Of a stretch of 64,000 nucleotides of DNA, positions 10,885 to 23,584 are shown in pieces. The DNA is taken from NCBI GenBank assembly GCA_963920665.1, contig OY987271.1, positions 1,428,501-1,492,500 of the forward strand. Reading direction: 5' to 3'. The stretch comes from Straminergon stramineum. Taxonomy: Eukaryota > Streptophyta > Bryopsida > Hypnales > Calliergonaceae. Below the pieces are notes generated by a model. It saw nothing but the letters and a program-made list of their open reading frames with translations. It had not been told where the DNA came from and did no database searches. Position numbers and translations under genes: made by a program. The stretch's first letter is position 1, and every line of letters begins with the position of its first letter.

Positions 10885-13800
10885 CATATACAATTACTGA
10901 AAATTTTGCAATCCCTGTCATTTCTATCAATGCACCTCTAAAAAAATTTGCTTTCACCTTGCACTACTACTCCAGATCATGTCCTGATTTGCTTATTTGA
11001 TTGGTTATGGGTGCCTCCACCGTACTGATTGGCTTCACCGGTTCACTAAGATCCTCTGGCAGAGCAATTGAAAAAAATTCCCGGCATGTGCCCTTCCTTT
11101 GGTTGCATCTTTATTTTATTTTATTTTGTACCGGTATCCAGGTGCCTGTGAAAGTTTATATTTTAACTTACACATGCGGCATTCTGCACGTTGTTTTTAG
11201 TACAGCTATCTCTGACACCAAGCACTCGTAGATTGATGTGTTCACTCAGATGTAGGTGTGAAAGGGGACCACCACCAGACTTATACCCTCTTTGCACTCC
11301 AACCGGCTTCACACTATGGTAGTGAAGTGCACCGATCTGTCAAGAAGGTTTCACCAAGACATGGTTATTTGAGGCAACTGGTGGATGTTGGAGAAGCAGC
11401 GTTTGGGAAGTTTTTTGAGGTTTACCAGTTATTTTTCTTCAATTTCCAGATTAAACTCTTTTTTCAAGTCCATCAATTATTTTTTGCATTTTATACTCAA
11501 AATAGAAATTTTATACATTTTTTCACCATTTCTTTGCCGATGTTTTCAAATTGCAACCGTGTTTTTATCCAATTCCACAAGCTAACTTTGAACTAGCCAC
11601 CAGTTCTTCTTAGATATTGTAGAGAAGAGATGAAAAGACAATAAAATAATGCCAAGAGAAGTCTTGACTAGTTGTAGCGGAAACACCAAGCAAAAAATTC
11701 TTTTAGACAACTTCAAGAAGAGGAGAGATTTGAAATATTAAAGAAGAGGCTAATTTGAAATAAAGGAAGCCCTCAATCACACGGGTGAGATATGCCACAC
11801 ATCATGAACTTCAAGGCATGTGAACATGGTGCCACAATGGTGCATTGAAATGCAATTAAGTTAATTTGGTGCCAACCTCCATACCAACCTAGTATGGATA
11901 AAATGACACTAAAATGACATGTATACGGCCTTTGGTGTCAAATGGCACCAAAATAATCTAGCCCAACTTTTCTGATGCAATGAAAAGGCAATAAATGAAG
12001 TTGGAACTCTCTAGAAGCCAAATTTCTTTATCCAGGGGGATGAAGCTACCCAATAAACTTGACCTTTGGAGAACTCCCCTTACAAAAAGTATTGCCAACC
12101 AGCATGTCATTTTTTCATCCAATCCATGCTTGAAGTTCTTTACTCGACAAGTCTTGGCCATAATTTAAATCCATTTGGGTGAAAAACTAAACTTCCTTCT
12201 ATCATATTTCTCCATATCCCTACAATTCTTGACTGGTGCACTTCTCCACCATAGTGTAAAGCAGCCTTAAAATTGAAAAGTCTTGGAAAAAATCTTAAGA
12301 GGTTTATGGTTTGTCTTTGTAAAGTCAGCCTTTAGAGGTCATAATTTTCAAATGAAAAAATGTAAAATGAGAGAACTACACAAAGTGTCTTATTTAGATT
12401 AGTAGTTTTTCTTTAAAAAGAGCAATTTATAATAATTGGCTATGAGCATTTCTTAGACTAAGGGGCCTAGGAATTTGCCTCAAACTCACCTCTCAAGGTG
12501 GTTCAACTTACATTGTAGGAGGCTCAACATTTGTGGACTTTTATAATTGTCATAGAGGACAAAAGTATTGGCTACATAATTCTCTCCTTCAATATGAAAA
12601 TTTCTAAAGTAAAGTTACATGTCTTGGTCTTCTCAAGCTTCAAAACTTTTCTTGGCTCTAAACCAATTCTCTTCAAACCCTCCATCTTAGTACAAAGAGG
12701 GCCTCAATTTATTTGTAAAAATGTGAGTTGACAACCATGAAATTCAAAACCCTTATGTTTATATTTTCTCACTTAGTGATAATTCACGAACATTTGAAAT
12801 TTCTTATTTGTTTATTTTCATGATGAAATCATATATTTTCTATAAGCTGGAAGAAATCTATTTTTTTGGTAAAAATTTGAAATCATCATGAATTTTTTTA
12901 AATAAAAAAAATCATTACAAATGCTCTATATGTTTACATAACTTGCTCAACAAAGTTGAGAACTTCTCCATATATGCATGTATTATATGCATTTTAAACA
13001 TCATAATATAAATGAAATTTTTGTGTATTTCTATAATTCAAAAATTAGTTGACTTGTGATTATAGCCAAATGTTCCAATTGAAATAAAATATTCAACTTT
13101 CAGAATATCTTAAAATTTCAAACTTTAATTCAAACAAGATTAGATAAAAGTTAGTACATTAATTAGCCTCAAATGCAACATATGGTGACCACTTACAAAC
13201 ATGCTCATATGGTGATCACTTAAAATTTAGTAAAGCACTATATTTCTACATTCATCCATCTTTTTGACCAAATTTTTAAAAATTATATTTATACATGTTT
13301 TCATCTAAATTTGACAATTTCATCTAAGTTTTAAATAGAAATAGAAAAATCTAAATATGGCAAAAAATGACTACTTTTTTTTGGTGAATAGTAGAGATTT
13401 AAGTTGAAATGATGCAAATTGGCTCCATGGAGCCCCCCAAAGGAGTTGGATCCATAGAAGATTTATTTTCATCCAATATCAATGTTATTTGTGTCCTCTC
13501 CAATTGTTGACAATGACGTAGCTAGAACAACTCAATGCCAATCAATGACCCAATTCCAACATTTATTGTCCCACCCCATTTGTGTTAGCCACCCATCCAT
13601 TACCATAATATTAGCAACCCTTTAGCATCATGACAATGCACTTGGAGAAGGGACATGTCAACGCATGATTTAGCATGAATGTGCCCACACTTTACCAATT
13701 TAGTCCCAACCAACTTCAAAAATCACATAAAATTCATTTCTGGTTGGAATATCTTGATTCTACTCACAAAATGGCTTCTCTTAAACTTATCAATCTCTAA

Positions 13801-14395
13801 AAATTATGTAAGCTTACAAATAGCTTCTCCAATGTACTTAGATAGCAAATCTCCTTGGTAACAAGCATTTGTACCTCATATATGAACCCATCTTTGAGAA
13901 GTGCACCCAATCCTCATGTTCAGTCCTCGGAATACCCTTGTTACTTACTGCTTGTGTGTGAAGTGACCCCATCAGTGGCACAAATTGATCCATTTTCATA
14001 GGCAAGTAGATGCATTCAAAACTTCAAAAGAATCTAAGGTAGATGCACACATTCCCACCTTTGCACCCAATCTCGTCATCATGTATCAATGGAGTACATT
14101 CTAGAAAGAAAATGTACACCACTAGTAAGGGAGGCAACCTATTCTTGATCACCGCCCCCTTTTGACAATATAGATTGCTCTCTTTTTGCGTAGGAAGAGA
14201 TGACAATAAGTTATTACAACACAATTCCATGTGTAGTTGTGGCACATTGTGATTATTTTACAACACTTTCAATTCTTGGGTGGATTTTGCAACCAGCCCT
14301 TGTGGGAGGAACAAAATCTTCCACTAAAAAATTCTTAGTAATTATGTTTTGCAAAATAAAAATCTGGAAAATTATAGAAACCTTCTTAATCGAGT
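10885..14395. other. AT-rich intergenic DNA, no gene seen
   Basis: Open frames are short and unrelated to known families. 12730-13400 is extremely AT-rich. A small hairpin (GGTGCCA / TGGCACC) lies at 11867-11955. No RNA gene was recognised. Confidence 0.55.
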
Positions 14396-14760
14396 AAGGA
14401 CGCCGGGGACCAGAGTGGTCCGATGGATGACATAGAACTCTCGCATGTGAGACAGAAATACCATTGTTCATCCTTGAAATTTTGTGCAAAAAGGGGGAGG
14501 TCTTGCACAGTAGTATAACCTCTAATGATTACTTTCAGTGTTTTTACAGTAGATGATTCATACTGTTTCAAAAAAGAAGATTTCCACGGTAACCAGCCCA
14601 TCCTTACAGAGTTAACTCTATTTCTGCACACTGGAAAATTTCCCCCCAAAGAAACTTGCCCTCCAGATAGGTGTAACTGCTGAAGTGGTTGGAAATGGGT
14701 TGCCTCCCTTCCATGAGGGAGAGGAGTTCTTAAAGGTCCGGATGGCAGAATGGATGCTTC
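14396..14760 (+). repeat. dispersed repeat family R1, copy 1
   Basis: Blocks such as GTCCGATGGATGACA, GTTCATCCTTGAAATTTTGTG and GGGGGAGGTCTTGCACAGTA recur in the same order and strand at 23345-23500. A downstream piece (GTGGTTGGAAATGGGTT) recurs at 28855-28872. No coding sequence is seen. Confidence 0.65.
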
Positions 14761-15221
14761 TACCTTAAATTTTTAGGTTGGAGTGCATGTGCGAAAAAAG
14801 CAAATACTAATTCTTTTATTATGAGTACGGAGCCAGTACTTCAAGTCATTCCAATAACAGTGATCCAGTGAGAGCAGGTTGACATCACAGCAGAAAAAAG
14901 TGATATTACAAGATAATTATGGAAGTATATCTCTGTGGCAGAGGTCCATGATTGTCTAGGGCTACCAAAGAGGAAGTGGAGTACTCGTGTTAAGATAAAG
15001 TCCAATTCAATGACAAGGGGATGATTTCATTGTAGTTGCCATTTGGGAGGGAGCAAGTCCGGGGGCAGCAACTGAGAGGATAGTGATAGAATGTTCCAAT
15101 AACTTACCCATTCTATCACCAGCTAAGGATAAGTGAGTGAGTGAATTTTCAGTACCTCCGGTATGCATATTTTCAGATCCTCCATACTGTACCCATATTT
15201 TTTCCAAACATATTAGACTGC

Positions 15222-15395
15222 GGTCCGAGATGACCCTCAACTACCGGATGATGGTGGAAAGGTACCCAAACCAAATGGTGTGGTTGTGGGTTCAATACTT
15301 GGCTGTGACAGGTGAGGTTATCTGGCATGAAATCAGCCTCTACTTAACGGAAACCCTCATAGTGTGGTGTTCAAGATGCTTGTGTCAAAAAAAAT
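15222..15395 (+). mobile_element. SINE-like retroposon with perfect 14-bp target duplication
   Basis: The 174-bp insertion is flanked on both sides by ACATATTAGACTGC (15208-15221 and 15396-15409). It ends in an A-tract after TGTGTC. It contains GGTTCAATACT (15289-15299), close to the tRNA B-box GGTTCRANYCC. A long perfect duplication, A-tail and internal pol III box are the marks of a SINE moved by LINE machinery. The perfect duplication suggests a relatively recent insertion. An A-box was not clearly identified. Confidence 0.82.
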
Positions 15396-15769
15396 ACATA
15401 TTAGACTGCAATCGATATAGAATTAACAACTATATCCCATATCCTATCCATGTATTCATACAATGTATTGTATCAGTATTCCATATGAGACCTCCATATT
15501 TCATACGTCATATCCGTGTGTAATATGTATATTGTATTCATATCAAAGTATTCTTCCTTTTGATTTTGATGTGGGTGAATTTGGAGTTTTATTTTATTTT
15601 ATTCAACCAGGGAGAGGAGAAGGGAAGGGAAGAAGACGTCTCTTTTTATGAGATAGTGAAGTAACTACACCTAAAATCACACAAATAGGCAATTCCGCAT
15701 GGTTCCATTATTATATTCAAAAGCTTTTTGTGGGATCTTGTTGGTAGTCAAAAGGGGATTCTAGATTAT

Positions 15770-15990
15770 CTTAGAATGCATTTTTGGAACACCATATGAA
15801 TAAACTATGAATTTTCAAAGTATTGAAAATAGGTGTTTCTAAAACCAACCATACACTCTCATGAATAGTGGGAGTACATTTTAGGTAAGAAATTGAAGTG
15901 ATCGGTTTTCGGCAAGAATTTGTAGTAGTTGGTTTTAGAATGTAGTTGAAATCAAGTGTAGTTACCTTTATTGTAGGTGGGGTAGCGTTC
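15770..15990 (+). repeat. dispersed repeat family R2, copy 1
   Basis: Signature: ATGAATAAACTATGAATTTTC, AAAGTATTGAAAATAGGTG and later ACTCTCAT. Related copies lie at 16785-17060 (plus), 42690-42880 (plus, inside an invertase intron), 55740-55870 (minus) and 62460-62620 (minus). Confidence 0.7.
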
Positions 15991-16784
15991 AAACACTCAA
16001 TTGCATACATTATTAATTTATTAGTAATTGAATCTTCTAATATACTTGAAAGAGGATTTATTGTGAAAAGGGGAAACACAACAATCAACCACATACATAA
16101 CATTGGTGAGTGGTGCTAGCAATGTCCCTTTGCATTTAGTAGTCTTCTCTAAAAATTTAGGATCCTTTCATCTCTTCCATCTAAGGTTTCAAGTGATTTA
16201 AAAGACCTTTGATGAATTTCACGACATTATAGATGAAATAATTCAAGAAGAATAAGGTTAATTCTAGTATGAAAGACTGGTGTAAATGAAGCATCTATTG
16301 GGAATGTTCAACTATCTAAGCCTCGTGCACCTTGATAGAAAATTTCATCTTTGATATCTCTATTAGGAGGTAGCCCCTTGTAAAGAACCAACATGTTCCT
16401 TCCGACAATAAATTCTTAGGTCTTTATAAATGACAATGAGGTCATTTGCCTCCCTACCCACTGTACTATGGTGGACTATTATGGTAAATACCCCCACCAA
16501 CATGATCCCTCCCCAACATATGTACCTAGGCCAAAGTCATTGAGCTAAGGTTGTAGGTGCCTTATAAAGTATTGCAATATATAGTACCATCGTAGAAGGA
16601 CATCTAGTACATTACTTCACAATTGTTATGCATGCAATGGAAGTTGAGGGCATAAGTGGACTCCAAACAACATCCATGGTAATTACATCTAACATAGTTT
16701 GAAGAAACATCTCATTGTTAAAATGCCATATTTTTTTTGATTGAGTCTTATCTGCAATTTGAAATTGAGAGAAGATTTTTAACT

Positions 16785-17060
16785 CTCTTTCTATACATTT
16801 TTAGATAGTATATGAATAAACTATGAAATTTCAAAATATTGATTATAGGTGTATCTAATTTTGACTTTGAGCTCTCATATTGGAAAGAATATGTTGGAGT
16901 TGGCTTTGCAATAGGGTCACAACTATACATTCTAACAACTGTGAATGAACAAGAGTATTGGACTTCTAAAAAGCGAACAACTATGATCTTTGAATTAACA
17001 ATTGGATGTTCTAACAACTCTAGATGTATGAGAGAATGTGACTTCCAAAGAAAATAACTA
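16785..17060 (+). repeat. dispersed repeat family R2, copy 2
   Basis: It carries TATGAATAAACTATGAAATTT, TATTGATTATAGGTGTATCTA and GAGCTCTCAT as in copy 1. Its tail (ATTGGATGTTCTAACAACTCT, 17002-17022) recurs at 18337-18390. The 72-89 aa frames on both strands are repeat sequence, not genes. Confidence 0.7.
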
Positions 17061-17155
17061 CTCCATATAAGGTATGTAATCCATTTAGATCCCTAGGGTG
17101 GGACCAAATTTTTCTCTCTTGCATCACAATCTAGTATAAAATGTAGTTAATGTGA

Positions 17156-17761
17156 GGGCCACTTCACACTACGGCACAAGGTTGAGAGTCCATCGGTTTT
17201 AGCCAATCAGAAACCTAGGAGTTTGACCTCTTGACCCTTCACACAAGGAGGCATTGTTTATTTGTTTATTTGTGTCACCATTGGGGTTTGAAACCTAGTC
17301 TCTACTTCTAAAATGGTGAGTCTTAGCATTCAATGAACCTACTTTCCCTTCAATGTTTGATGCCACCTTTTTGTTCCATTTATATCCTTCATATTCCTTG
17401 TTCGAGGATGAGAGCATGTGCTGTAATTATTTTTCTAAGGACATTTTTTACTCCTTTCTCATGTTGTTTTAACCTTTTGCTTGAAAAAATTGTCACATGG
17501 GTGACAATTCATTGGAAATTGCAGAAATTGGATGGATTAATGTGGAGAGAAAGGATATAAGTCGAAAAAATGGAATAGGTTTGGACTTTGGGCTTAGACT
17601 TTGGACTTTGGCCTTTGGAGGCTTCACACTATGGCCAGCCGAAGGCTCCAATTCCTAATTTTTTTGGCCTATTTATTGCTCATTTCCTTGGACCCTCATC
17701 AAAGTTTGGCCACTCAATCCCACGGCCTCTCAACTTGGACGGCAATAGTGTGAAGAGGCCC
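17156..17761. mobile_element. PIF/Harbinger (Tourist-like) MITE with TGA target duplication
   Basis: Ends are GGGCCACTTCACACTACGGC and, inverted, GGGCCTCTTCACACTATTGC. The similarity continues inward (AAGNTTGAGAG..CC). TGA lies immediately outside both ends (17153-17155, 17762-17764), a 3-bp duplication as made by Harbinger transposases, although TWA is the usual target. An internal copy of CTTCACACTATGG sits at 17618. No transposase, so non-autonomous (606 bp). A related short motif occurs at 11312. Confidence 0.7.
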
Positions 17762-18334
17762 TGAGATTGGGTTTTAAAGGGTTGCAATTGGGCTGAAAAG
17801 TCACCAAATGTTCTTGTGAACTCAATGAACACCACCATCTAGCAAAAGTTGCACGTTGCAAAAGGTCATTACTCCACAATTTCAAGGCACACTTTTAGAG
17901 TGTCAGTGGTACCTAGCTTGTAAGGAATTAAGAGAGCCACATGAACATCTAAAAGGGAAAAAATAGTCTCCCCCTAGGGTTGACAATATTGTTTTTTATT
18001 TGAGTGATACATCACTCTTGTCAAAGCATTTCGACCTATGCATCTAGCTCCCTCTTAATATTCTCCAACGTTGAGAGGACTTGGAGGGGTCTAATTTATG
18101 TTCCAAATAAAAAATTTGCTTCAAATTGGAAAGCTAGGTGATTTTTCTTTGACAACCTATAATGTATCACTTTTATTTGAAAAATTCTTGGACCAAAATA
18201 TATGTGAAAATTTCTTTGACTTGCCAACTATTCTTTTGCTAAATTTTTCTTTGTAAATCCAATAAGTGTACCCGTATGTGCAACGACCAAAAACTCCATT
18301 GGATGGGCTTCCTACCTCCTGGTCTTAGAGACAA

Positions 18335-18395
18335 TAATTGGATATTCTAACAACTTTAAATACATAAGAGAATGGTTCCTCCAAAAAGGAAAATT
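18335..18395 (+). repeat. fragment of family R2
   Basis: ATTGGATATTCTAACAACTTT and the AAGAGAATG block match 17002-17045. Only this tail part is preserved. Confidence 0.5.
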
Positions 18396-18547
18396 TGTCA
18401 ATATTTCTCTACTAAATAATAATAATTTTTTAAATAATAAATTTAGGCAAATGCTAAAAATAGCTTTTTTGGTTAGTATTTTTTTTTATCTACATTTTTT
18501 TTAAATATACATAATTTTCCTAAAAGTTTTTCTCTAGAAGGGTCAAT

Positions 18548-19045
18548 ATTTTTTTTGTTTTTTTTCTTGAAGCGAACGGACTTTCCATTGCAAAAAACAC
18601 CACAAAAAACAACAGCCAAGCCAAAGGTTGGACAAATAGGGGAGAGAAAAATGAGAGCATAAAGAGAATTGACATGGGACAGGCGCCAACCTGTTCCACA
18701 CCACTGTATCCCCTGTCCTAGGAGCTAACATTGGGGGCTAGGTCCAGATCTCATCAAAGCTCGACCATACCCTTCTAGCAAGTTGGGGACAATTACAAAC
18801 TTTCTGTTGCACTTTGATGAAGGTTGCCCTACCAGAATCTAGTAGGCCATCCCATAAAGCCTCATGAATCCTAACTAGTGGCCAACGTTCCTGATTAAAG
18901 ACTAGGCTATTACATGAGATCCAAATAAGCCATAAGGCTAAGCCTCTAAGGGTGTGCCATATGGTCCTAACCCTATGGAATTTCTATGGTAACTTGGATC
19001 CAAAAATACACTGTGTGTGTTCTAGCCTTCTATGGGGTCCCAGAA
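18548..19045 (-). mobile_element. 5'-truncated LINE (L1-type) 3' end with target duplication
   Basis: On the minus strand the insertion encodes IWHTLRGLALWLIWISCNS..FNQERWPLVRIHEALWDGLLD..VWSSFDEIW, the zf-RVT-like C-terminus seen in plant L1 elements. Stops interrupt its start. A 3' UTR and an A-rich tail (18548-18568) follow. AAGGGTCAAT flanks both sides (18538-18547, 19046-19055), so this is a target-primed insertion truncated to about 500 bp, a dead copy. Confidence 0.85.
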
Positions 19046-20029
19046 AAGGGTCAATGTTTCACCCCATAGGAATCTCATCATGTTGTACTGAAAGTATTTG
19101 AAGATGCTTCCTCTAGAATTTTGTCCTCTACTTTCCACCGTTCATTCTTGGTTCATTCTTGGAACAAACTCTAGGTTTAAAAAAGAGTCTTCAAAGATGG
19201 AAAATGCATATTTGAAGTGATACGATAAAGTTAACACACACCATATTCATACCTAAAGTGGCTAGTTTGGAGTCTAGCTTGAAATCTCCAAAAACCCATT
19301 ACCTACCACCAATCATATAAGCACAAGAGTGTAAGTGCTCAATGAATGACTTTCAAAGAAAAATATAGAAACAAAGAATGTTCCTATTCATTGTAGAATA
19401 TGATAACTAATTTTTGATGATAGGATTATCGGGAGGATTACATCTTTCCATCGTTAATTTTGAGCAACACGCATTCAAATTAATTTCTTATTAGTCTTTG
19501 CAATAGAAAGGCCTTAGAACTTCAAGGGTTAACAAAAATAAAGAGGAAAAAAAATACAAAATCAGCCATTCTTCATTTGAGATGCTGAAGTTTCTCAAAA
19601 CCCATTTCATTTTGCAAGGGGTGCAAGGGGTAATACCAAGTGTGATGTTTGTTTGATTTTTTCAAACACATTTGAGACTCCTTTCATTTTTTTTCTTCTT
19701 CCAGGCTTGTGATTTGTTGTTAGTACTCTTGGTTGACCCAAGTTATTGACTTGCATATTTTGCATATTTTAAACCCTAAAGGACTAAGTGTTCATTCAAT
19801 GTACACAAGAAATCTTAGGCAAGTTCCTACGAAGTCATTTTAGGTTGGATGTTCATGAAATTTGGAGACAACGTGTAATCATGTACCTCTTTGGTGAAAA
19901 ACTAATTTTTTTTCCGATTGGGTGCCCAAATCAGGAGTTATGCTACCCTGAATTTTCGGGGCAACTTGGGTAATTCAAGAACCTTTGGGGAATCTTTTGC
20001 AAAAAAGCTCATCAACTTTTGAAATTTGA

Positions 20030-20230
20030 CATGTATATAATTGATAAAATGTGGCATACAATTGTCCAAATTTTTTTGGGATTAAATAGCCAGATTGTGG
20101 ATGAAAACAGAATCATAGACATATGATATGTACTAATGTAATATTTTTCTATCCAATATGTGAATGAATGTTTAAATTTGGAACACCACTGTAAAGTTTT
20201 ATATCTCCACTTTGACACTTTGTACAAAAT
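20030..20230 (+). repeat. dispersed repeat family R3, copy 1
   Basis: GATTGTGGATGAAAACAGAAT, ATATGATATGTACTAA and CACCACTGTAA..TTTTATAT match 56965-57095 in order and strand. No coding content. Confidence 0.6.
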
Positions 20231-20384
20231 GAAAAAAACCCAAAAAAAACCCTGCATACAACCAGAATTACTCTTCTTCTTCTAGACTGCAGAAATAATT
20301 GTGCTAGTGGCTCCCAATCTGTCCACGTCGGAGCAAAATTGTGATTTCTCTTCAGGTTATGATGATCATGGTCTGCTAACGATT

Positions 20385-20640
20385 TTGTTTTTTGTTTTTT
20401 GTTTTTGTTTTTTTTGACATAATTGTAACGAGATTTCATTGCATATGGTCAGTTGAGACAAATTTGGTTTCCAAGCACAGATGGATATGCTGTCTGTATT
20501 GATTGCAGAGGGTGCTGATTGCTGAAAGAGTTTCACCAGAAACATGGGAGACACCTTCAGTGAACACACCCACTGAAGGTCAGAAACCAAGCTGACTGGC
20601 AGCGCAAGTGCATATTAATTTATGTACGAATCTGTGATAG
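20385..20640 (-). mobile_element. possible LINE/SINE 3' end with A-rich tail
   Basis: On the minus strand GCAATGAAATCTCGTTACAA is followed by (A)8C(A)5C runs at 20390-20416. This resembles the 3' ends of the other LINE-like insertions here (AATGAAATTCCATTT at 56754-56881). No target duplication was found, so the left limit is uncertain. Confidence 0.35.
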
Positions 20641-22988
20641 GAGCAACACTAGTTCACTTAAAACTGAGATATGGTGAGTACTCCCAAAATCGCCCTGTGT
20701 CTAAAAGCGCCATCTACAGCAGATGAACATTCCGAAATTCAGTTATGTACCTATTTGCATACAGCACTTTTAGAAACAACCTTTGACTGTGAATAACTTT
20801 TGCATATAATATCCAAATGAGGTGTTCTTTGGTGCATTGGAACCTCCTTTCTCTTGCCAACAAGGAAATATAAATATTTGATCAGGCCAATAATAGTAAC
20901 AATGCACAGTACTAACTTTTGGCGCTTTTGGGTGTATCTACCTTAGTGCAATCAAACAAACATCGCCAATCATGCCATGGTGCATGGGGTATGGTATTTT
21001 CAAAGTAATATAAATTAAAGTAGATGCTACAATGTTCACAAAGAACCGCCAACTACCAGTAAGTTCATTGTCATTGTTAGCCAGTGGAATTGGGAAAAAA
21101 CACTGTTGCAATTTGAAAACATCAGGAAGAAACGGGTGAAAAAAATGGATGTAAAAAAATAAGGGTAACATGATTTTGGTAGTACTTGAAGAACTGGTTC
21201 AATATGGAAATTGAAGGAAAATAGCTAGTAAAACTCCAAAAATATCATGAATGTTGAGGTGCTCCACTCTGGATTTTGTTTGGCATCTGTACTTCCACGT
21301 AATTAAATTGATCCTACAAAACTTTTTTATTGATCATTAGATGTATTTTAAATTTAATAATATACAATTGTCTTCAAATGTGTAATGACTAAAAACACAA
21401 AATAATAAGGGTGCAACATCATTCTTCAATGAACCATTATAATTTATGTATGTATACGAAATATTCAACTACAATTTTCTCTAGGAATCGAGAAGAAGAC
21501 TAAATGGTGGTAATCTTACAATTTGAATATGCCATCATCAACTCTCAACTCACAACTACCTTGGCAATCTCTCCATAAAGAACAATAATTGCCACTACAA
21601 TAGTTGTTGTACTATACTTTCCATGTCTACAAATTGCAAAAGACTTTATAGTGCAAAAGGAAGAGAAAACTTTTTAATGTTTGTAACCAAAGTCGATGAA
21701 GACACATTCACCACAAAATTTGAGTCCCCATTCTCAAAATCTCTATGTATTTCTTTCACACTAAATTGTGCAAGTCTAACATTCTTGCTGACAATAAACT
21801 TTTGAGAGTAAGTATCGACAAGAAAACCTTGAACATTTACTAAAATTAAGCAACAACGTTGCACATCTATGATGTCTACATGCAAGTACATACTACATGT
21901 TTTCTCCATGTTGTTGATGTTTCTATATCTACTAACCAGTAACTACATGACAATCAAACACAAAATCTCTCATAGTAATACCAAGATCATTGTCATCAAA
22001 GAAATTTGCTCTTGAGTCAATTCAAAGTTCTAAATTGCAAATGGAAAGAAAGATGACATAGAGAAGAGGTTGCATATACAAAATGGTCATTGAGTCATTC
22101 ATCATATATTTAAGTGAATCTTGATGACTTGAAGTATTCTTGACAATTTGATATGTTAATAAAAAGAAGTGATTCTATTCCACAAAACAATCTCTTTGAA
22201 TGCTTTTAAAAAATATTTTTTAAGGGAAAAGAAATTTCTAGGTCTTTGATTCACTAAATTCAAAACAAAAAGACAAACACAAAAAACAAAATAAATTCCT
22301 TGAGATCAGATTTCCATGATTTCTTGACATTGCAAGCTTCAGAACTTCTAGATTTAAAATACGTACTATAAGACCCAAATAACTCCAAAGATTTCTTAAT
22401 TGCATTTGTAATCTTGGATGAAAAATGAAAATGATTTATTGATGTTCATATACTAAAGTGCGATTGATTGACAATTGATTATTTAGATTTCGGTACTAGT
22501 TAGGGCCAAGCTATCTAATGGTTTTAGTGGTCTACTTTGAAAATTCATAATGCATTATTTTCAATTTCTAATACTACAAAAAAAATGTTTTTTTTTTCTT
22601 TCTAGAATAAGGTGCCTCCAACTATGTTGAAATGCTTATTTTGACAATTTTGGGTGTTTTCACCTTGAACCCTAAGACCTTGTGAACTCACAGCAACATC
22701 TATCATGGATGAAAACATAGGAGTATTCAGCTGATTGGCTCACTGAAGTTGCATGAGTGTGTGTGGTAGGGGGGAAGACTGGCTGTAGGTACGTGTGCAC
22801 TTGTCTGATCAGTGCTCACAAATTAAGGACTTGCAAGCCACCAAATGTTATAAGTTATCGTTTCATCCAACTGAGGTGTGGTGGAGGAGATGTGTTTTTG
22901 GATAGCGGAGGTTCACAGCCAACTCCTGCTGCACCAGGATGCACGCAAGTGACGCAAGTCCATGGCCTCATTTTACATACTTATCACA

Positions 22989-23294
22989 TAAGGTAGTCTG
23001 CTCTTAAAGCGACCATTTAAGAGCTGATTGCCTTTATGGGGAAGCGAAATTCTTTGTAACAATTTTCATTCAACTTTAGTAGGAAGAAAAATGGAATTGG
23101 CATCTAACCCAAGTCGTTTCATATTTTTTGGACCTTTGTGGAATTAGTTATGAATTTTAGAAGTTGAATGCAATTGTCATTGTAAGTGACCACCTCCTAA
23201 AATGTGCACTTATGGTACATTGAAGAAAGCAAAATGTACCTATGTATCATAATTGCTTTTAGAGCACGGGTGCTTTTAGAGCAGACTACATTTA
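22989..23294. mobile_element. TA-flanked MITE family M1, copy 1
   Basis: The left end TAAGGTAGTCTGCTCTTAAAG is mirrored at the right by GTGCTTTTAGAGCAGACTAC. The core ATGGAATTGGCATCTAA..TTGTGGAATTAGTTA..GAAGTTGAA is shared with copies at 23585-23867 and 56257-56569. A TA duplication and short TIRs suggest a Tc1/mariner-mobilised MITE (inference). Confidence 0.7.
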
Positions 23295-23337
23295 CTTTCA
23301 TTCGCACATTAGTCATGGTAAAATTAATCATGTAACG

Positions 23338-23560
23338 TCATTGAGGGCACTAAGTGTCCGATGGATGACAAAAAATCCTTCTCTATAAGATAGAAGTGTA
23401 GATGTTCATCCTTGGAATTTTGTGTGAAGAGGGGAGGTTGTGCATAGTACTTTGACCTATAATGAGTGCTCTTGGATTCTTAAAACAAATGATTCAAATG
23501 GTACTAAGAGGATAATTTGTATTGTCACCAACCTGGTGTTCCAAGGTTAAGGATGGGGAG
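23338..23560 (+). repeat. dispersed repeat family R1, copy 2
   Basis: The blocks GTCCGATGGATGACA, GTTCATCCTTGGAATTTTGTG and GGGGAGGTTGTGCATAGTA match 14410-14510 in order. Confidence 0.65.
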
Positions 23561-23584
23561 GGTCTTGTTGGTGAAAGCACACTC

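Larger units (their letters stand above)
19056..22988. other. AT-rich intergenic DNA, no gene seen
   Basis: No recognisable coding region. 19769-19960 begins AAACCCTAAAGGACTAAG and may be a decayed end of the TTAA repeat family. The 22757-22996 open frame is GC-richer but unrecognised. Confidence 0.5.

Noticed and set aside
22757..22996. 79-aa gene in a GC-richer patch
   Set aside because: Cys/Gly-rich but unlike any family, no splice or conservation evidence, and its 3' end runs into an M1 MITE end.
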